Positions 32,446-45,104 of a DNA stretch of 64,000 nucleotides are shown piece after piece. The position numbers and the translations under genes are program-made. Each line of letters opens with the position of its first letter. Position 1 is the first letter of the stretch. Origin of the DNA: Annona cherimola (lineage: Eukaryota > Streptophyta > Magnoliopsida > Magnoliales > Annonaceae). The DNA lies in contig CM059971.1 of NCBI GenBank assembly GCA_030490835.1, forward strand, positions 102,552,095 through 102,616,094, given 5' to 3'. The notes beneath the pieces were generated by a model. It searched no databases. It was not told where the DNA came from and saw nothing but the letters and a program-made list of their open reading frames with translations.

Positions 32446-32859
32446 TTTCTTCACTTTTTTTACACCTATTATGTAAATTTCAACTTTCTTCTTCTGCTTT
32501 GGAAACGATGGTTTTCATTTACATAAAAAAATCATTACCCTTATAACGTTGTATTATTACTCTGTCTATTTCAAAAAATTTATACTGACATTTTTTTCTT
32601 TTACTTTTCCTTCTTCCCAAATGCAGTCGAAAATAACAAGGAAATTAGAGGGATGATGTAAGATGCATGCAGCTGGGATACCAATCATACCATGGTATTT
32701 TTTTTTTTCCAAACCATGGTATCTTCTATAAATTAGACAAAAGAAATAAAACAAATAAGGATAAATGGGTGATAATTAAATTGGAAAAATTTTGAAAATA
32801 TGAAAGTATAATGTGTTATAACACGGCAATGATTGAGTAAACAAAGTAAAAATAAATTA

Positions 32860-33140
32860 TATAAGATAGTTGTATAAAAATGTAAAAAAATTTAAAATAT
32901 AGAAATAATAAAAGAAAGGTGATGTTTGGTGATGTGTAAAATTGTAGGATTGTGGGAAATGAAATATTTTGAAAAATGTGTAATTGATATGAAATGAATT
33001 GGGTATAATTGAAAAAAATAGGTTTATTAAAGGTAGTTGGTAAGGAAAATGATTCAAACGTAAGAGTAAAAGGAAAAAAATAGTATAATTGATGAAGCAA
33101 GCATTGGCATTGGAAAACACAATCTTACCTTTGCCCACGA
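32860..33140 (-). mobile_element. Family-2 Tourist-like MITE, reverse orientation
   Basis: The reverse complement shows the same order of blocks (TTTCACTTTTAC..., CTACCAACTAC, TATTTATTC, TATCATTTC) as the elements at 33146, 39643 and 44816. It stands almost back to back with the copy at 33146. Confidence 0.65.
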
Positions 33141-33145
33141 TTTCT

Positions 33146-33454
33146 ATGGTGTTGTTTGATAACGGATGAGTATGGGAAAGTGGGGGAAAACAAGGGAAAA
33201 CAGCGCCGACGGGTATGGCACTATGGCTGCACTCTTCCCATTATATTAATTTTCCAATTTTAACTCTCTATTTTAATTATTTTAATTATTTTTCTTTACA
33301 ATTATTCTCCAATAAATCTATTTATTCCAACTATACCTCTATCATTTCCTATCAATCGCATATTTCTCAAAATATTCACTTTTTTATTTTCATCTATTTT
33401 CTACGATCCCACAATTTTACACAGTACTAAACATCTCCCTTACCAAACAACACC
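33146..33454 (+). mobile_element. Family-2 Tourist-like MITE
   Basis: TGGTGTTGTTTGATAACGG on the left pairs with the complement of TGGTGTTGTTTGGTAAGG on the right. The interior matches the family at 39643. No clear target duplication is left. Confidence 0.7.
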
Positions 33455-33573
33455 AAAATTTTACGATAGTTGGAAGATGAAAAAATCAGATCATGTTAAA
33501 AGATATGTTGGATAAAGTGTATCGGACTCCCAAACCCCAACACACACACACACAACCCCCACCCCTGCCGGAC

Positions 33574-33825
33574 GCCGATCATATGCTCCCGGGCTCATGC
33601 ACTCATTTTTTTTAATTTTTTTTAATTTTTTTTATAAAACTGTTAATATAAGTATATTTAATATCTTTATAAATTTTTGCCATTTTTGGAGTATTTTAGA
33701 TAATACTCCCAAAATGGTAAAAATTTATACACATAAATTAACAATATTGTAAAAAAAAATTCAAAAAAAATTAAAAAATAGGTGTATGCACCCGGGAGCA
33801 TGTAGCGCGGGCGCATATGATCGGC
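33574..33825. mobile_element. Palindromic MITE with CCCGGG termini
   Basis: GCCGATCATATGCTCCCGGG on the left pairs with the complement of GCCGATCATATGCGCCCG on the right. The inner arms hold the shared core (ACTGTTAATATAAGTATATT) and meet near 33690 at AGTATTTTAGATAATACT. Confidence 0.8.
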
Positions 33826-34619
33826 CTTCCACCCCAGCCAACTCTTTTCCCGATTACCAACGTTCCAAAGTCATACATCGCCCTCTTTTCCCGGTTACCA
33901 ACGTTCTAAAGTCATACGGTGTTTATTAATATCCATCCAATTACAAACAAATTCCGTCGGAAAAAAAAAGAGAGAGACGATTATTATCAAGAAAAAAAAA
34001 ACCAAGGGAATCAGATGCTTTAGTGGGCCTCTTGATAAACCAGAACTCACGGTATTGCTGCAACGGTCTATCAAAGTGGGATTTTCTGTTCTCGAATTTC
34101 ATAGTTTTTACAGTAAATATGCTATTAATTAACATTATTATTAAAAATTTTGATAACTGTAATCATAGTTGGAAAAAATCACAACGGTACGCGATCATAT
34201 TCGATATTGTTGAAAATATACGATCGCATGTAAAAAGGGTAATGATTCAATACAACCAATACCTTCTTTAATTTAAAAATATTCTCCCAAATCTAAGCCA
34301 TTTATTAGGTTTATTCATATGCATTTGATTATAACTTCAGAAAATTACGTGTATTAAAAACTTTTGTATGCTATACATTAGAAAAATAATAACTATGTAT
34401 TTATTCTCAAAAGATGTTAATTTTTTGACAAAATATAACTTTCCCATGGAAATGATTTTTTTAATAACTTTATAAAATGGACGATATTAAGCAAAACAAA
34501 CAACACAGGTTTTGTGAAGAAGTTTTTCTTTTAAAACAAAACGAGGGATGCACATGGCGGTATGTGTTTAATCATTGCCTTGTAAAAAGCTTAAAGTGAC
34601 ACCAATTCATATGGTTGTG

Positions 34620-34910
34620 TATTGTATTTGATTAAACTTTTAAAGTATGATTGGAAAGTAATAAAACCTTTAATGAAAAGTTTTTGAGACATGAGAAAAT
34701 GATGTGATATGAAAAAGACAATGACGAGGAATAAAGAAAATAAAGTTAAAATATATAAGTTAGATATATGTATAATTATGTATAAATGATTTAAAAAGTA
34801 CGATAATTGTATAGGAAAAAGTAAAAAAATAATTTAAAAATATAATAGTTATGGAAACTGAAAAATTTTAAATTAATTTTTTTTATATTAACAAACACCT
34901 CACAATGAAA
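34620..34910 (+). mobile_element. Family-1 Tourist-like MITE
   Basis: The order of internal blocks (AACCTTTAATGAAAAG, GATGTGATAT, AATAAAGTTAAAATA) matches the well-bounded element at 39888-40178. The termini are degraded. Confidence 0.65.
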
Positions 34911-35096
34911 AATAAGATTTATCCACAAACTTCCATTTTTAGCCAACTAGAGAGGTGCGACCTCCTTGGATCATTAGTCTCATGTCATTATTCTTAATTT
35001 GTTCAATTTCACTGTTGTAGGCCTCCATGGGCTCTTCTTATTAAACTATCCTATTGGTACTCCCTCTTCACTCACACCATTTTTTGGCAAAGCATG

Positions 35097-35489
35097 ATTA
35101 TATACACCATGATGTATTTAGGCTAAAACAAAACATTCGTTTATTTTATTTTACTTTTACTTTTGTTTGATTTTTTCTTCATAAATATGTTTTCATGAAT
35201 ATATTTAATCTATACATTAAGTTTTGCCATTTTAAAAACTTTTATATATTTATTTTTATTTTAAAATATCAATTTTAGTGGCATTTAAGACATTTGTCGC
35301 CCCTTAAAAACTTGATTTTCAAAAATAAAAAATAAATATGTAAAAGTATTATAAAATAGAAAAACTTGATATATAAAATAAATATAATTAGAAAAATATA
35401 TTTATGAAGACAAAATCAAACAAAGGTAAAAATAAAATAAATAAATATTATATTTTAACTTAAAATACATCATCATGTATATAATTATA
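35097..35489. mobile_element. Palindromic MITE
   Basis: ATTATATACACCATGATG on the left pairs with the complement of ATTATATACATGATGATG on the right. The long AT arms continue to pair up to a small loop near 35290. The core resembles the other palindromic elements, while the termini are of a third type. Confidence 0.75.
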
Positions 35490-36223
35490 CTCCTTTTTAG
35501 ACTAATTTCATATTTGCCTTACAGTTGACGAATTACTCTTGCCTCTTGGTTATCCCGTGACTAGGAGGTCAAAGAACAATTTGGGAGATGGAACGAAAGT
35601 AATAGTAAAATATAAACAGGTAGTGTAGTTGTAGGAAAGAACATGAGAAAATAATTAAAATGCAAAAATAAAAACAAAAATAAGGTAATTATGTCATTAA
35701 TAGTGTAGACTTTTTACATTCTCCATTGCCCATCTCTATTCTCAACTCACCAAGCGGGCTTTTTTTTTTTTTTTTGGAGAAATACCAAGCAGGCATTATT
35801 AGAAGAAATTTGAAAGCAGAATCAGTGAAGCTGTATTTGCAAGATTGAACCGTGTACGTCATCATTTAGGTATTGGTAAAATAAGCCATTTAAATTTTAG
35901 GATATTATTGACAAGACATCCGTAACTTAATGGAGCCATAGTGGTTTCAGTTTCAAATGCAATGATGGAAAACGTCGTGGGATTAAATTTTGAAGGAAAT
36001 TACAAATTAACACACCCTATATGGTCTGTTTTGCAAATACCACAAAATGAAGGGTACTGCCGAATACTAATGTGTGAGTTGAGCAGCCTGCGGGGATATA
36101 ACCTTGCGGCTTGTAGGAAAAGATGTTGAATTTGAATGAGCTCAAGAGTTTTTATTTTTTTATTTTTTATGTGTATTCATATATCATAATTATCTTAATT
36201 TTTAGTATTACAGTTAAGGGAAA

Positions 36224-36556
36224 CTGATTTCATGCACCCTTAGTGCACTTAACATATTTTTTTTGAAAATTTTTTCACGAGATTGTTAATCTAAATGTTT
36301 TTAACACGTGTATCAATTTTTATCATTTTTTGAGATTTATAGATTTTTATTTTTTATTTTTTAAAATCAATGAAATTTTCAGTAATTTTAAATTACTAAC
36401 ATGCCACTGATTTTAAAAAAATCAAAAATAAATATCTAAATTTTTTTAAAAATGGTAAAAATTAATACACATGTTAAATACACTTAGATTAACAATCTTG
36501 TAAAAAAAAATTCAAAAAAAATAGGAACTTGATTCTATGCTCCCGGGTGCATAGAC
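36224..36556. mobile_element. Palindromic MITE with CCCGGG-type end
   Basis: The arms around GAGATTGTTAATCTAAATG and its complement near 36490 pair, and a loop lies near 36390. The right end carries TATGCTCCCGGGTGCATA. Confidence 0.7.
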
Positions 36557-36893
36557 CGATTTATTTTTATTTTTTTGAAAATTTGTTCATAAAATTATTA
36601 ATCTAAGTGTATTTAACATGTATATCAATTTTTACCTTTTTGGAGATTTTTAAAATTTTTTAAAATTTTTAAAAGTAGTGACATTTTTAGTAATTTAAAA
36701 TTACGAAAATACAATGTCACTAATTTTAAAAAATCCAAAAAAAATCTAAAAGTCCCCAAAAAGGTTAAAATTGGTACGTACGATAAATACACTTAGCTTA
36801 ACGGTTGTGTAAATTTTTTTTAAAAAAATAAAGAAATTAGGTATAATATACTCAGGTGCACAGAGACTCAATGCACCTGGGTGCACAGAATTG
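36557..36893. mobile_element. Palindromic MITE, adjacent to the previous one
   Basis: A second palindrome shares the core (AAATTATTAATCTAAGTG and its complement) and the centre AGTGACATTTT...ATGTCACT. It abuts the preceding element with no unique DNA between. Confidence 0.65.
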
Positions 36894-36954
36894 GGTTAAA
36901 AAATAATTAAAAAATGAGTATTTGTGCACGAAATCAACTTCCACAATCAAGAGT

Positions 36955-37235
36955 CTGTTTGTTTGGGACAAAAGAATGTAAACGAAAATTTTTCAATCCA
37001 AAACATTTCACTTTCTATAATTATTTTATTTTCTAATTTTTTCACATTTTTTTATACTAACTACCCAACTTTTCAATCATTTCTACACAACTATCCATAA
37101 AATTAACCTATTTATTTTAACTTTATTCTCTTTAATTATTATCATTACCTCTATTATATCACAACATTTTCTATCAATTGACAACTTATACCTAAAAAAC
37201 TTTTCATTAAAAATTTTACCCCCAACTAAACACAA
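36955..37235 (-). mobile_element. Family-1 Tourist-like MITE, reverse orientation
   Basis: GTCTGTTTGTTTGGGACAAAAG opens the copy, and CAACTAAACACAAC closes it. The interior (TTTTCAATCATTTC, ACACAACTATCC, ATTTTCTATCAATTG) matches the family in reverse. Confidence 0.7.
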
Positions 37236-37249
37236 CACAAGTCTTCAGA

Positions 37250-39635
37250 CATTCGTGTAATTCCCTGCAACGTGCTACAAATACCTACCAATATTCTATT
37301 TTTTAACAATATTTTCTACCACTATTGCTGCTTTGCCGTACCTGCGGTTGCTGTCACTGAAACTGAAGATACCCAGCGTCACGGTTGCTGCCATTCGAAC
37401 CGAGGATACCCAGCTCATGCGTTGAGATTCCATCATCGGGTTTCACATTAGCAAACAAGCAACGAATCTTGATCAAGCTCTAATGACAACGCTCGCCTTT
37501 AATTATTTTTACAAAGGAAGGCAAAGCCACCGAAAATGCTGAATACACACAGATGCCTCCTTCTCTGACACCTAGCCTAAATGTTGCCTGCATCTGACTG
37601 CATCACGTGAACGGTTTAGATCATTTCGCAACTCGACAAGTGCCATCGATGCTGCTGCTGCAGCAGCAGGACTGACGTTGCAGACAATGAGTAGGGTGCA
37701 CGGACGCCAGCAACGGCGTCTGTCGACTCCCATTGTTTCAACGTCCAAATCCAATTCGAGTGAGTCCGTCCGTCCGTCCGTCCGGGATGCAATCAAAAAT
37801 ATAAAACAATTAAAAAGGTTCCAATAAAGCATGATTATCGTATTTCCTTTCTTTAATATCCTCGGAATGGGTCTTGTTATCTGTCTGCTTCCGAGCAGGC
37901 AGAAAAGCGGGCCAGTGATATCCTGGCAAGAAATTTAAAATAAAAAATACCCAAATGCGCTATTTTCTGTTATCGGGAATGACAATTCCACCTTTAATTT
38001 TGATAAAACCTCTGCTCACGGTTTTGATTTGGTCATGCCTTCATCAAAGCTCTCTAACCGTCGATCGAGAACAATGGACTATAATAAATCTTGATCCGGA
38101 CTGTTTATCTCAACCTAAATCTGAGATTTTTTTGACAGATAATTACTGTATATTTTATCGATCGGATTCATTGATCAAATAGTAAAAATAATGGATATTC
38201 ATATCGACGGGTTTGATCAGTTGGGAAACGAGTCCGGAGACATTTGTGAAAGTGTGGGATGTACTGCACTTTACCCTACTCGAAGTATCCTTGTTCTGCC
38301 ACGTATTTTTTAGTTTTATATTATTAATTTTTTATTATTCGTGACGGGCAGGATAACGTTTGTCAGAAGAAGATGGCTCTGCTCCGAGTCAGGAGTCATA
38401 AAGGTGAACTGCCCTCGCTGCCCTTTCGCAATGGGCATTTGGGCGTAGCTAAGGAGCCAGTGCTTTCTATGCTCCTCAGTAGGAGTATTATTAATTGACA
38501 TTCTCTGACGGATGATAGAAAATAGATATCTATTTACAAATCTATATCGTTAAGATAAGTTTAAATTCATTATGATGCCTAATAAATATCTTTTGATGAG
38601 ATCATGTCCTAGATAGAAGTAGATGCTTGGATAGCGATTGACAAAGATGCCTTGTTGAAGAGGCTTGGGCGGCCGAGGAGGCGTGGAAATGCAGGGTAAT
38701 TGCATTTGCAAAAGAGAGCAAGGGGGATGCACCAGACGTGGGCCGTTGGGTTGTTCCAGCTTTGATGAGTGTTGCAACTTGCAAGCTGCGGTAAGCCGTG
38801 CATCGCCCCTCTTTGGTCGGCCCCATCAACGTTGTTATCCCTTCTCTCGGGGGATCCTCAGGACTCGTTTTCTTTCTGCCGCCGATCTAGGCAGGCTAGC
38901 CATGCATTTGGAGGAACCCTTAATAGCCCTCATTAAGTGAATGCATGCACGAAGCATCTTTGAAGGGTGCGTCCTACATATCACTAATAATGTACACAAG
39001 ATTAAGCAAATGGATGAATGAAATGTGGACTTTCCAAGCATATGAGTGAACGAATTGAAATTAGTAAGGCAGGAAAATGACGGGAATTAAGGTGAATGAG
39101 GAGTACCAGAGAGCATCTTTTTTTTGGCTCTTGGGTTTTGGCTGCTTTTTAGGAAAGAATGAATGAATACGTTGCATTGGTGGGATGGTTGCAGGAGGAA
39201 GTCTGACAAAGAGCATGTGCAAGAGGAAAGGAGGTCAAAGCTGAGGGCAGCGTGATCGATTGAGCATGTGAGCAAGGCTGAGACGGGGGAGGTCGTGAGT
39301 CCAGTCATTTCGGTGGTGCTGTTGCAGGCTGCGGCAGTAGTTGGGCCACTTCTCTCCTCGACTCGAGCTCACTCCTCGTGCGGAGCACAATCAACAATGA
39401 CGGCATCAAGCTAGATCGCACTATGACTGTGCTCGTACGTGCAGCAGCAGCTGCTAGAGCCACAAGGTGATCGCCACGCAATGCTGGCTTGGCTTGCTCC
39501 CCTTCAGTTGGACAGCTTTGCTATTGGGTGGGTGGATCCGCGCCCGCTGTTACTTCCTTCCAATTCACTTTTTTCTCGGATTTTGACTGTGCGCCCATGT
39601 CCTTGGGGAACAATGGGCACCTGTTCCTTACCGGG
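37250..39635. other. Intergenic region of mixed composition, no gene recognised
   Basis: This 2.4 kb is less AT-rich than its surroundings and contains (GTCC)n near 37768 and several short frames on both strands. None shows a motif or splice pattern that I recognise. It could hold a non-coding transcript or a decayed gene. Confidence 0.4.
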
Positions 39636-39642
39636 AGGGTTA

Positions 39643-40194
39643 GGGGACGTTTGGTAACATCTCCGTGTGGGAACCATAATTTTTTCATGTTATTTAGTTT
39701 TTCAGTACCAATTATTACTCTATCAATCAAACTATTTTTTTTTTTCACTTTTACCACTACAATACAATCATTTTTTCTACCAACTACATACAACAAATCT
39801 ATTTATTCAAACTATACACTATCATTTCTTATCAATCACACATTTATTAAAAAATTCTTTTTTTCATTTCCTACAATTTTACACATAGGGTGTGTTTGGT
39901 TGGAGGTAAAACTTTTGATGAAAAGTTTTTGAAGTAGAAATTGTCAAATTAATAGAAAGTGATGTGATATAATAGGAGTAATGATTAGGAGTAAAGAGAA
40001 TAAAGTTAAAATAGATAGGTTAGTTGTATGGGTAGTTGTGTAGAAATGATTAAAAAGTAGGGTAGTTTGTATAGAAAAATGTGAAAAAATAATTAAAAAA
40101 TAGAATAATTATGGAGAGTGAAAAGTTTTAAATTAAAAAGTTTTAGTTGACACTTTTTTGCCCTAAACAAACACACCCATAACCAAATGTCCCA
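39643..40194. mobile_element. Family-2 Tourist/Harbinger MITE with TTA duplication, carrying a nested MITE
   Basis: The ends GGGGACGTTTGGT and the complement of TGGGACATTTGGT are flanked by TTA at 39640-39642 and 40195-40197. A 3-bp TTA duplication is typical of PIF/Harbinger. The element is interrupted 16 bases before its right end by a family-1 MITE. Confidence 0.85.
39888..40178 (+). mobile_element. Family-1 Tourist-like MITE (291 bp), reference copy
   Basis: The ends GGGTGTGTTTGGTT and the complement of GGGTGTGTTTGTTT are flanked by ATA at 39885-39887 and 40179-40181. It defines a family with further copies near 29800, 34620, 36955, 41850, 49510 and 61310. It is non-coding. Confidence 0.85.
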
Positions 40195-40239
40195 TTAGAG
40201 TGTGTGGCAACAGCAGAGCTCACAATCCTGTGATTGGCT

Positions 40240-41500
40240 TAAAAGGTCACTGGCCTCTAGGGTGTTAATGGATGGGATTGAATTCTATTTCTAATTTTAA
40301 TTTATTTAAAATATATCAATTTTAATTTAATTATTTAATAAACGAGTTGGCGGGTTATTAATGAGTTATATAGTAAGACAACCTGAATGTCTAAACTCGG
40401 ACAGACAATGATCTCGCAGGAGCAGCAATATAGTATTTTCAGCAAAGGAAAAATAAAAATAGGCCATAACGAGAAAAATGGAACTAGGTAGCGGTGGAAA
40501 AATAAAAATTAGATGGTAAAAGGAAGACTTAGCGGAAGAAAATAACAAAGAGGTTTACATATACATATATAACTTTAATAGGTTAAAATGAATTAAATAG
40601 GTTGAATGAGTTAAACAAGTTATATGAGTTAAAGAGATTACTAAACGAGTTAAAACGAGCTAATAGATTATAAAATCTTAATCACAATTTATTTATTTAT
40701 TTAAACAGTTGAACAGGTCAGCGAATCATAATCAATTTATTCAAAAGTTTTAACCGAAACTCGATTATTAACAGGTTGGATAAACGGGTTAACGAGTTGA
40801 TCATAATCGTTAACGATAGCCTTTGCGCTTGCCCCCGTTTGGTTGCCTTTGTTCATAGTTAAGATTAGATGGTTCGCAAATAAAATATCTTTTTTCTTAT
40901 TCACATTTTTTCATTCTCATGAAATAATAATTTATTTTTTTGTTTCAAATACAATTTTTTACAATCCCAATGTTCATTTTCCATTCTAAATACATTGTTA
41001 TCTGAAATTCTCATCTCATTTTCATCCCAGCATTATTTCATCCAAGTTATCAACAATTCTAATTCAAATATCCTCATAGAGTGTGTTTGAATATTTTAGA
41101 CAATTGTGATTTTTTATTGATATTATAAACATTGTAACATCTAATATTACAAATCAGATCATTTTCACAACCTTCACCCTAAAGTGACATCTTATAAATA
41201 CCTTTACATTCGTGGGAGACAACCGAAAATACTCATATTATAGGGAGACATGGTACACACTAATACTTGACAAGTTCAAAAATTGAGCCATTTGGCATCG
41301 CTACCAATGATCCTTCAAGTTGACTATATCTCAATGGCAACACAAGTGTGACATTTGGGTATGTAAATTTTGGTGGAAATTTGAAACGAGACAAAAAGTG
41401 AGAATGAAAAATATTTGAAAATTTGCGTGAATAATATAAAATGATAAGAGTAAATTTTTAATAAATAAGATGGTTGTAATGAGCAATTTGAGCATAGTGG
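40240..41500. other. Intergenic, repetitive remnants only
   Basis: GAGTTAAACGAGTT-like repeats fill 40340-40810 and may be an eroded hAT element. 40840-41090 and 41100-41240 contain further MITE-like AT-rich sequence. No gene was recognised. Confidence 0.4.
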
Positions 41501-41504
41501 TAAT

Positions 41505-41783
41505 ATTAAAAAAAATAAGGTTGTGTCACTGAGGTGTTGCCTCAGTGATCAAGAACTTTGCCCAGTGAGTTGGTGTTCTTGGTTTGAAGTTTGGGAGACA
41601 TATTTTCAGAAGAATTTAGTAGTCGCGTATAGTCTCCCTAAATTTTCTGTAGGAGCCTTCACTAAGTGAGTAGTTTAGGATTTATTGTTACAAATATTAG
41701 ATTTTTAGTTAGACAATTGTTAGAATATCTCAGAGCTTGATTGTACTACCACTTGAGATACTGTAATGTCATAAAAAAAAGGT
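41505..41783 (+). mobile_element. Candidate SINE
   Basis: The body begins GTGTCACTGAGGTGTTGCC and has a B-box-like GGTTTGAAGTTTGG near 41581. It ends with an A-run at 41774-41781. AAGGTTGT-like sequence flanks both sides, but A-runs make the duplication hard to judge. Confidence 0.45.
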
Positions 41784-41849
41784 TGTTGAATAGTTTAATT
41801 ATTTATGGGATATTTTGTAGGAGAGAGAATCTCATTCAAAATTATGGGA

Positions 41850-42115
41850 AACCATGAGAATCAATTAACAAACATCCCTAAAAATTTTACATCCAAAAAT
41901 TTTACTTTTTCATAATTACTATACTTTTCAGTAACTTTATCATATTTTTTATATAACTATCATGTTTTTCAATTATTTCTTCATAATTTGTTATACAACT
42001 ATCATATTTTTAATCATCACCCTATTATATCATATTATTTTCTCGTACTTTAAAAACTTTTATACAAAAAAACTTTTCTCTCAAAACATTTATCATTTTC
42101 CAAGCAGTCCCATAA
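41850..42115 (-). mobile_element. Family-1 Tourist-like MITE, reverse orientation, degraded
   Basis: CATCCCTAAAAATTTTAC, TCAATTATTTCTTC, ATCATATTATTTTCTC and a final ATTTTCCAAGCAGTCCC follow the order of the family. The ends are eroded. Confidence 0.55.
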
Positions 42116-42479
42116 TATTTTAAGATAAGTTTGCCATAACAAAAACTGAATATAAATTGAAAAAAGGTCAATAAAAAACCTTCCTCATTACATGACATCT
42201 TTATCTATTTATCTGATTTTAATTATTATCTTTACATTATAACAATTTTTAATACTTTTTTCTGTTTATATTAACCATATTATCTCTGCTCACGTTTATT
42301 ACCTTTATCATATCATACCTTTATCATATTACATCATTATTTTAGTCCAAATTTATTTGCACAATCTTTTCTCATAAAAATTTTAATTTTTACATCAAGC
42401 CAAACGTACTTTTGCATAAAAGACTAATTAATCAGATTTCTTGCAAACAAGCTGTGCTTTCATTAAGTAATACAAAATA

Positions 42480-42850
42480 GATGCACGTCAGATGAATCTT
42501 AAAGTCATGGCCTGGTATTTATAAATAGTAAAATCCCAACACAATATCAAAAATTAGCTTCTTACAAGTGTGGAAATTTTCTAAATACTTTACTATTTCA
42601 ATAGATGCTGGCCTTTTGGGATTTAGTACTTCAACCAAACATGTGCACAATTTTAGAAAGCTCCACTGCTCCAGCGAATTAATGTATTGCACGACGAAAC
42701 AAACTCTTACCGAAGCTTTAAAAAATGCTAAAAATGACAAATACAAAGCAATAGTTAAAGTATTTCAACTAAACATAAGTACACTTTTGGAAAGTATCGG
42801 TGGCCTGATGTATTGCTGGACCAAATAAATCCTTGTTCAGGCTTCAAAGA
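42480..42850. other. Unrecognised low-complexity stretch
   Basis: Two related segments (around 42680 and 42810), each with TGATGTATTG or TAATGTATTG and a run ending AAA-rich, suggest an old internal duplication. No function was recognised. Confidence 0.3.
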
Positions 42851-42905
42851 ATCTAGAAACCACAAGTAAAAAGCTTTACGGATGCATATCTTTTTAAAAG
42901 ACTTA

Positions 42906-43114
42906 GGGAGTGTTCCAAACCATACAAGACTTTTGTATCGAATTTATACTTAGGATGAGAATATAATGATACGTATTGAGAATAAGTAAATTTGTATTGG
43001 AAATGAGTAAAATTGTATTGCAAATTGAAATAATTGTCTTAAGAATTAATAAGTTGTTTTGAAAACGGTGATGCAGATTTAATCCAATAGTCTTGTATTG
43101 CGTGGAACATGCCT
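42906..43114. mobile_element. Harbinger-type MITE (209 bp) with TTA duplication
   Basis: GGGAGTGTTCCAAACCATAC on the left pairs with the complement of AGGCATGTTCCACGCAATAC on the right, both followed by AAGACT. TTA flanks both ends (42903-42905, 43115-43117). Confidence 0.8.
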
Positions 43115-43119
43115 TTATA

Positions 43120-44490
43120 TTTCAAGTTTTTTTTTTTTATTTAATCATGTCACTCACATTGGATAATTATGCAGCTGATGGAGAACTACTCTAGAAGAGT
43201 GTTGATAAGTGACGTGCCTTTATCCAACTTCAAATATTGAAGCTCGGACTCCAACATTCTTAATTTGCTCGCGTCAAACTAGTTTGTAATCTACAGAGTT
43301 CCAAGCTTGTTTGTTGCACATATTATTTGTCTTTTCATGCATTTAAGTTAAAAATTTTCAGCAAAATAAAAATTGCCAAATGCTCACTAAAAGCAAATTA
43401 GATCCCGTGCTTCCTGCTTCGAACAACATGACCAAACAAATCATCAACCAAAATAAAATAATTAGTTTACGCAAATGCAAATTTCAAACCTTCCATTAAA
43501 GAAAATTGTTTAACTTTATGATTACTCACCCCTTCCCTGGAAAATACAAATGATCAGACTTTTTAAACATCAAATTTTTATTTTAGAATATTTTGACGAA
43601 ATCATCAAATTTTCATAAAAATTATAAAAACAATAGTCAAAATATAAATACACATAAAAAGTGTACGTGCACGTACGAATATCCCTTAAATGAAGCTTGA
43701 GAAGGGTAAAACTGATTAGAATGAGCAGGATTCTATCTTCTAATTTTTAAGAGATTCATAGAAATTTGTTAATGTCAGCAACTATGACTCTGCTTGGCCA
43801 CGCTCGGAGTGAAAGATAAATCGGTTTACGGATTTTAAGTGTTTAGCAATTTTCGGGTTCACAACTCCTAAATTTTAAGAAAAAATAAAGAGCACATGCT
43901 TGAGAGTAAAAAATCTCGGGTACAAATTGGTGGCATGCAATGCAACATGAGAAGTTGCATGGGCCGCGGGCAAAGGCTGAAATTTTTGGCTGCACCAGCA
44001 TTGCCAGGACCACCAACTCATGACGCCACGATGCAAAAAACACGTAACACCGTCACGTGCTCGTTCGCCTCGATCTACGACCCGGTGCGGTGCACCTCAA
44101 CCTCACCAGTCATGAGTCATGACCCGCGCCGGACGGTAAGTCGCGATGGCTGCGTACAAATTTTCGACGGTTCAAAGTTGCCCGCTTCGCAGATCATTAT
44201 TTATCGGACACAATTGAATATTTCAATTCCTCGAGAATTGATTTCCTCGTCTCGTGTTTTGACTCGATACACAAGACTCCTGAAATGCATGCACGCACTC
44301 GGCCAGGGGCCCTTTTTTTTTTTTTTCTTGAGAAAAAACCTACAGTAATAGAACATATGGACCATCTACCTCCTCACGTCTCGGGAAGAGATTTAACCTC
44401 TTCTCCGAAGGCTTTGTCCACCAGGGACGAGCGAAGACAGTGCCATGCATTGCCCGATGGCCATGCCGATTGCCGACAGCAGCTAGTTAG
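43120..44490. other. Intergenic, nothing recognised
   Basis: No coding region, RNA gene or bounded repeat was identified. Short frames around 43843-44350 lack motifs. Confidence 0.35.
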
Positions 44491-44815
44491 AATTGGCCGT
44501 AGCCCACGTTTCTTTCATTCGCTGACGCATTTACTCCACTGTCGAAATTCCCAAAAGACAGCCACTGAAAATCATCCCGTCCAACCGTTCAAATTATGAA
44601 TGGTACACACATACTTCGTACGGCCTGGTTAAAAATTCCGGCACACTAGGTGCACCAAGATACCTATTTATGATCCAGATTCAAAGCTAGATTAGAGATT
44701 AATTTTGTCTTGTTATTATCATTTGAATTTGCTGACAATAATAATTTATAAATGCTCAACCCGGGTCTCAGAGCAAAAAGGCAGTTTAGGCGTTGGTCGG
44801 ACAGTACTAACGTAT

Positions 44816-45075
44816 GAGTACGAGAATCATGATTTTTTCATGCGATTTAGTTTTTCAAGATCAATTATTACTTCATTAATTACATTATTTTTTTCACTTT
44901 TACCCCTATATTCAAATTATTTTCTCTACCAACTACATACAACAAACCTATTTATTTCAACTATACATCTATCATTTTCTGTCAATCATATATTTATCAA
45001 AATATCCTCTTTTTTATTTCTCATTATTTTCCATTATCCCACCATTTTACACGTTGCCAGACAGAGAGGCATTTA
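44816..45075 (+). mobile_element. Family-2 Tourist-like MITE in the ARF promoter
   Basis: The interior (CACTTTTACC, CTACCAACTACATACAAC, TATTTATTTCAACTATAC) matches the elements at 33146 and 39643. The duplicate promoter near 17500 has a member of the same family in the opposite orientation, so two separate events are likely. Confidence 0.7.
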
Positions 45076-45104
45076 TGAACGGACCAACTACCGAGCCGAG
45101 ATTC

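Noticed and set aside
37572..37832. Minus-strand frame of 86 codons
   Set aside because: It contains simple GTCC repeats and has no family resemblance or splice context.
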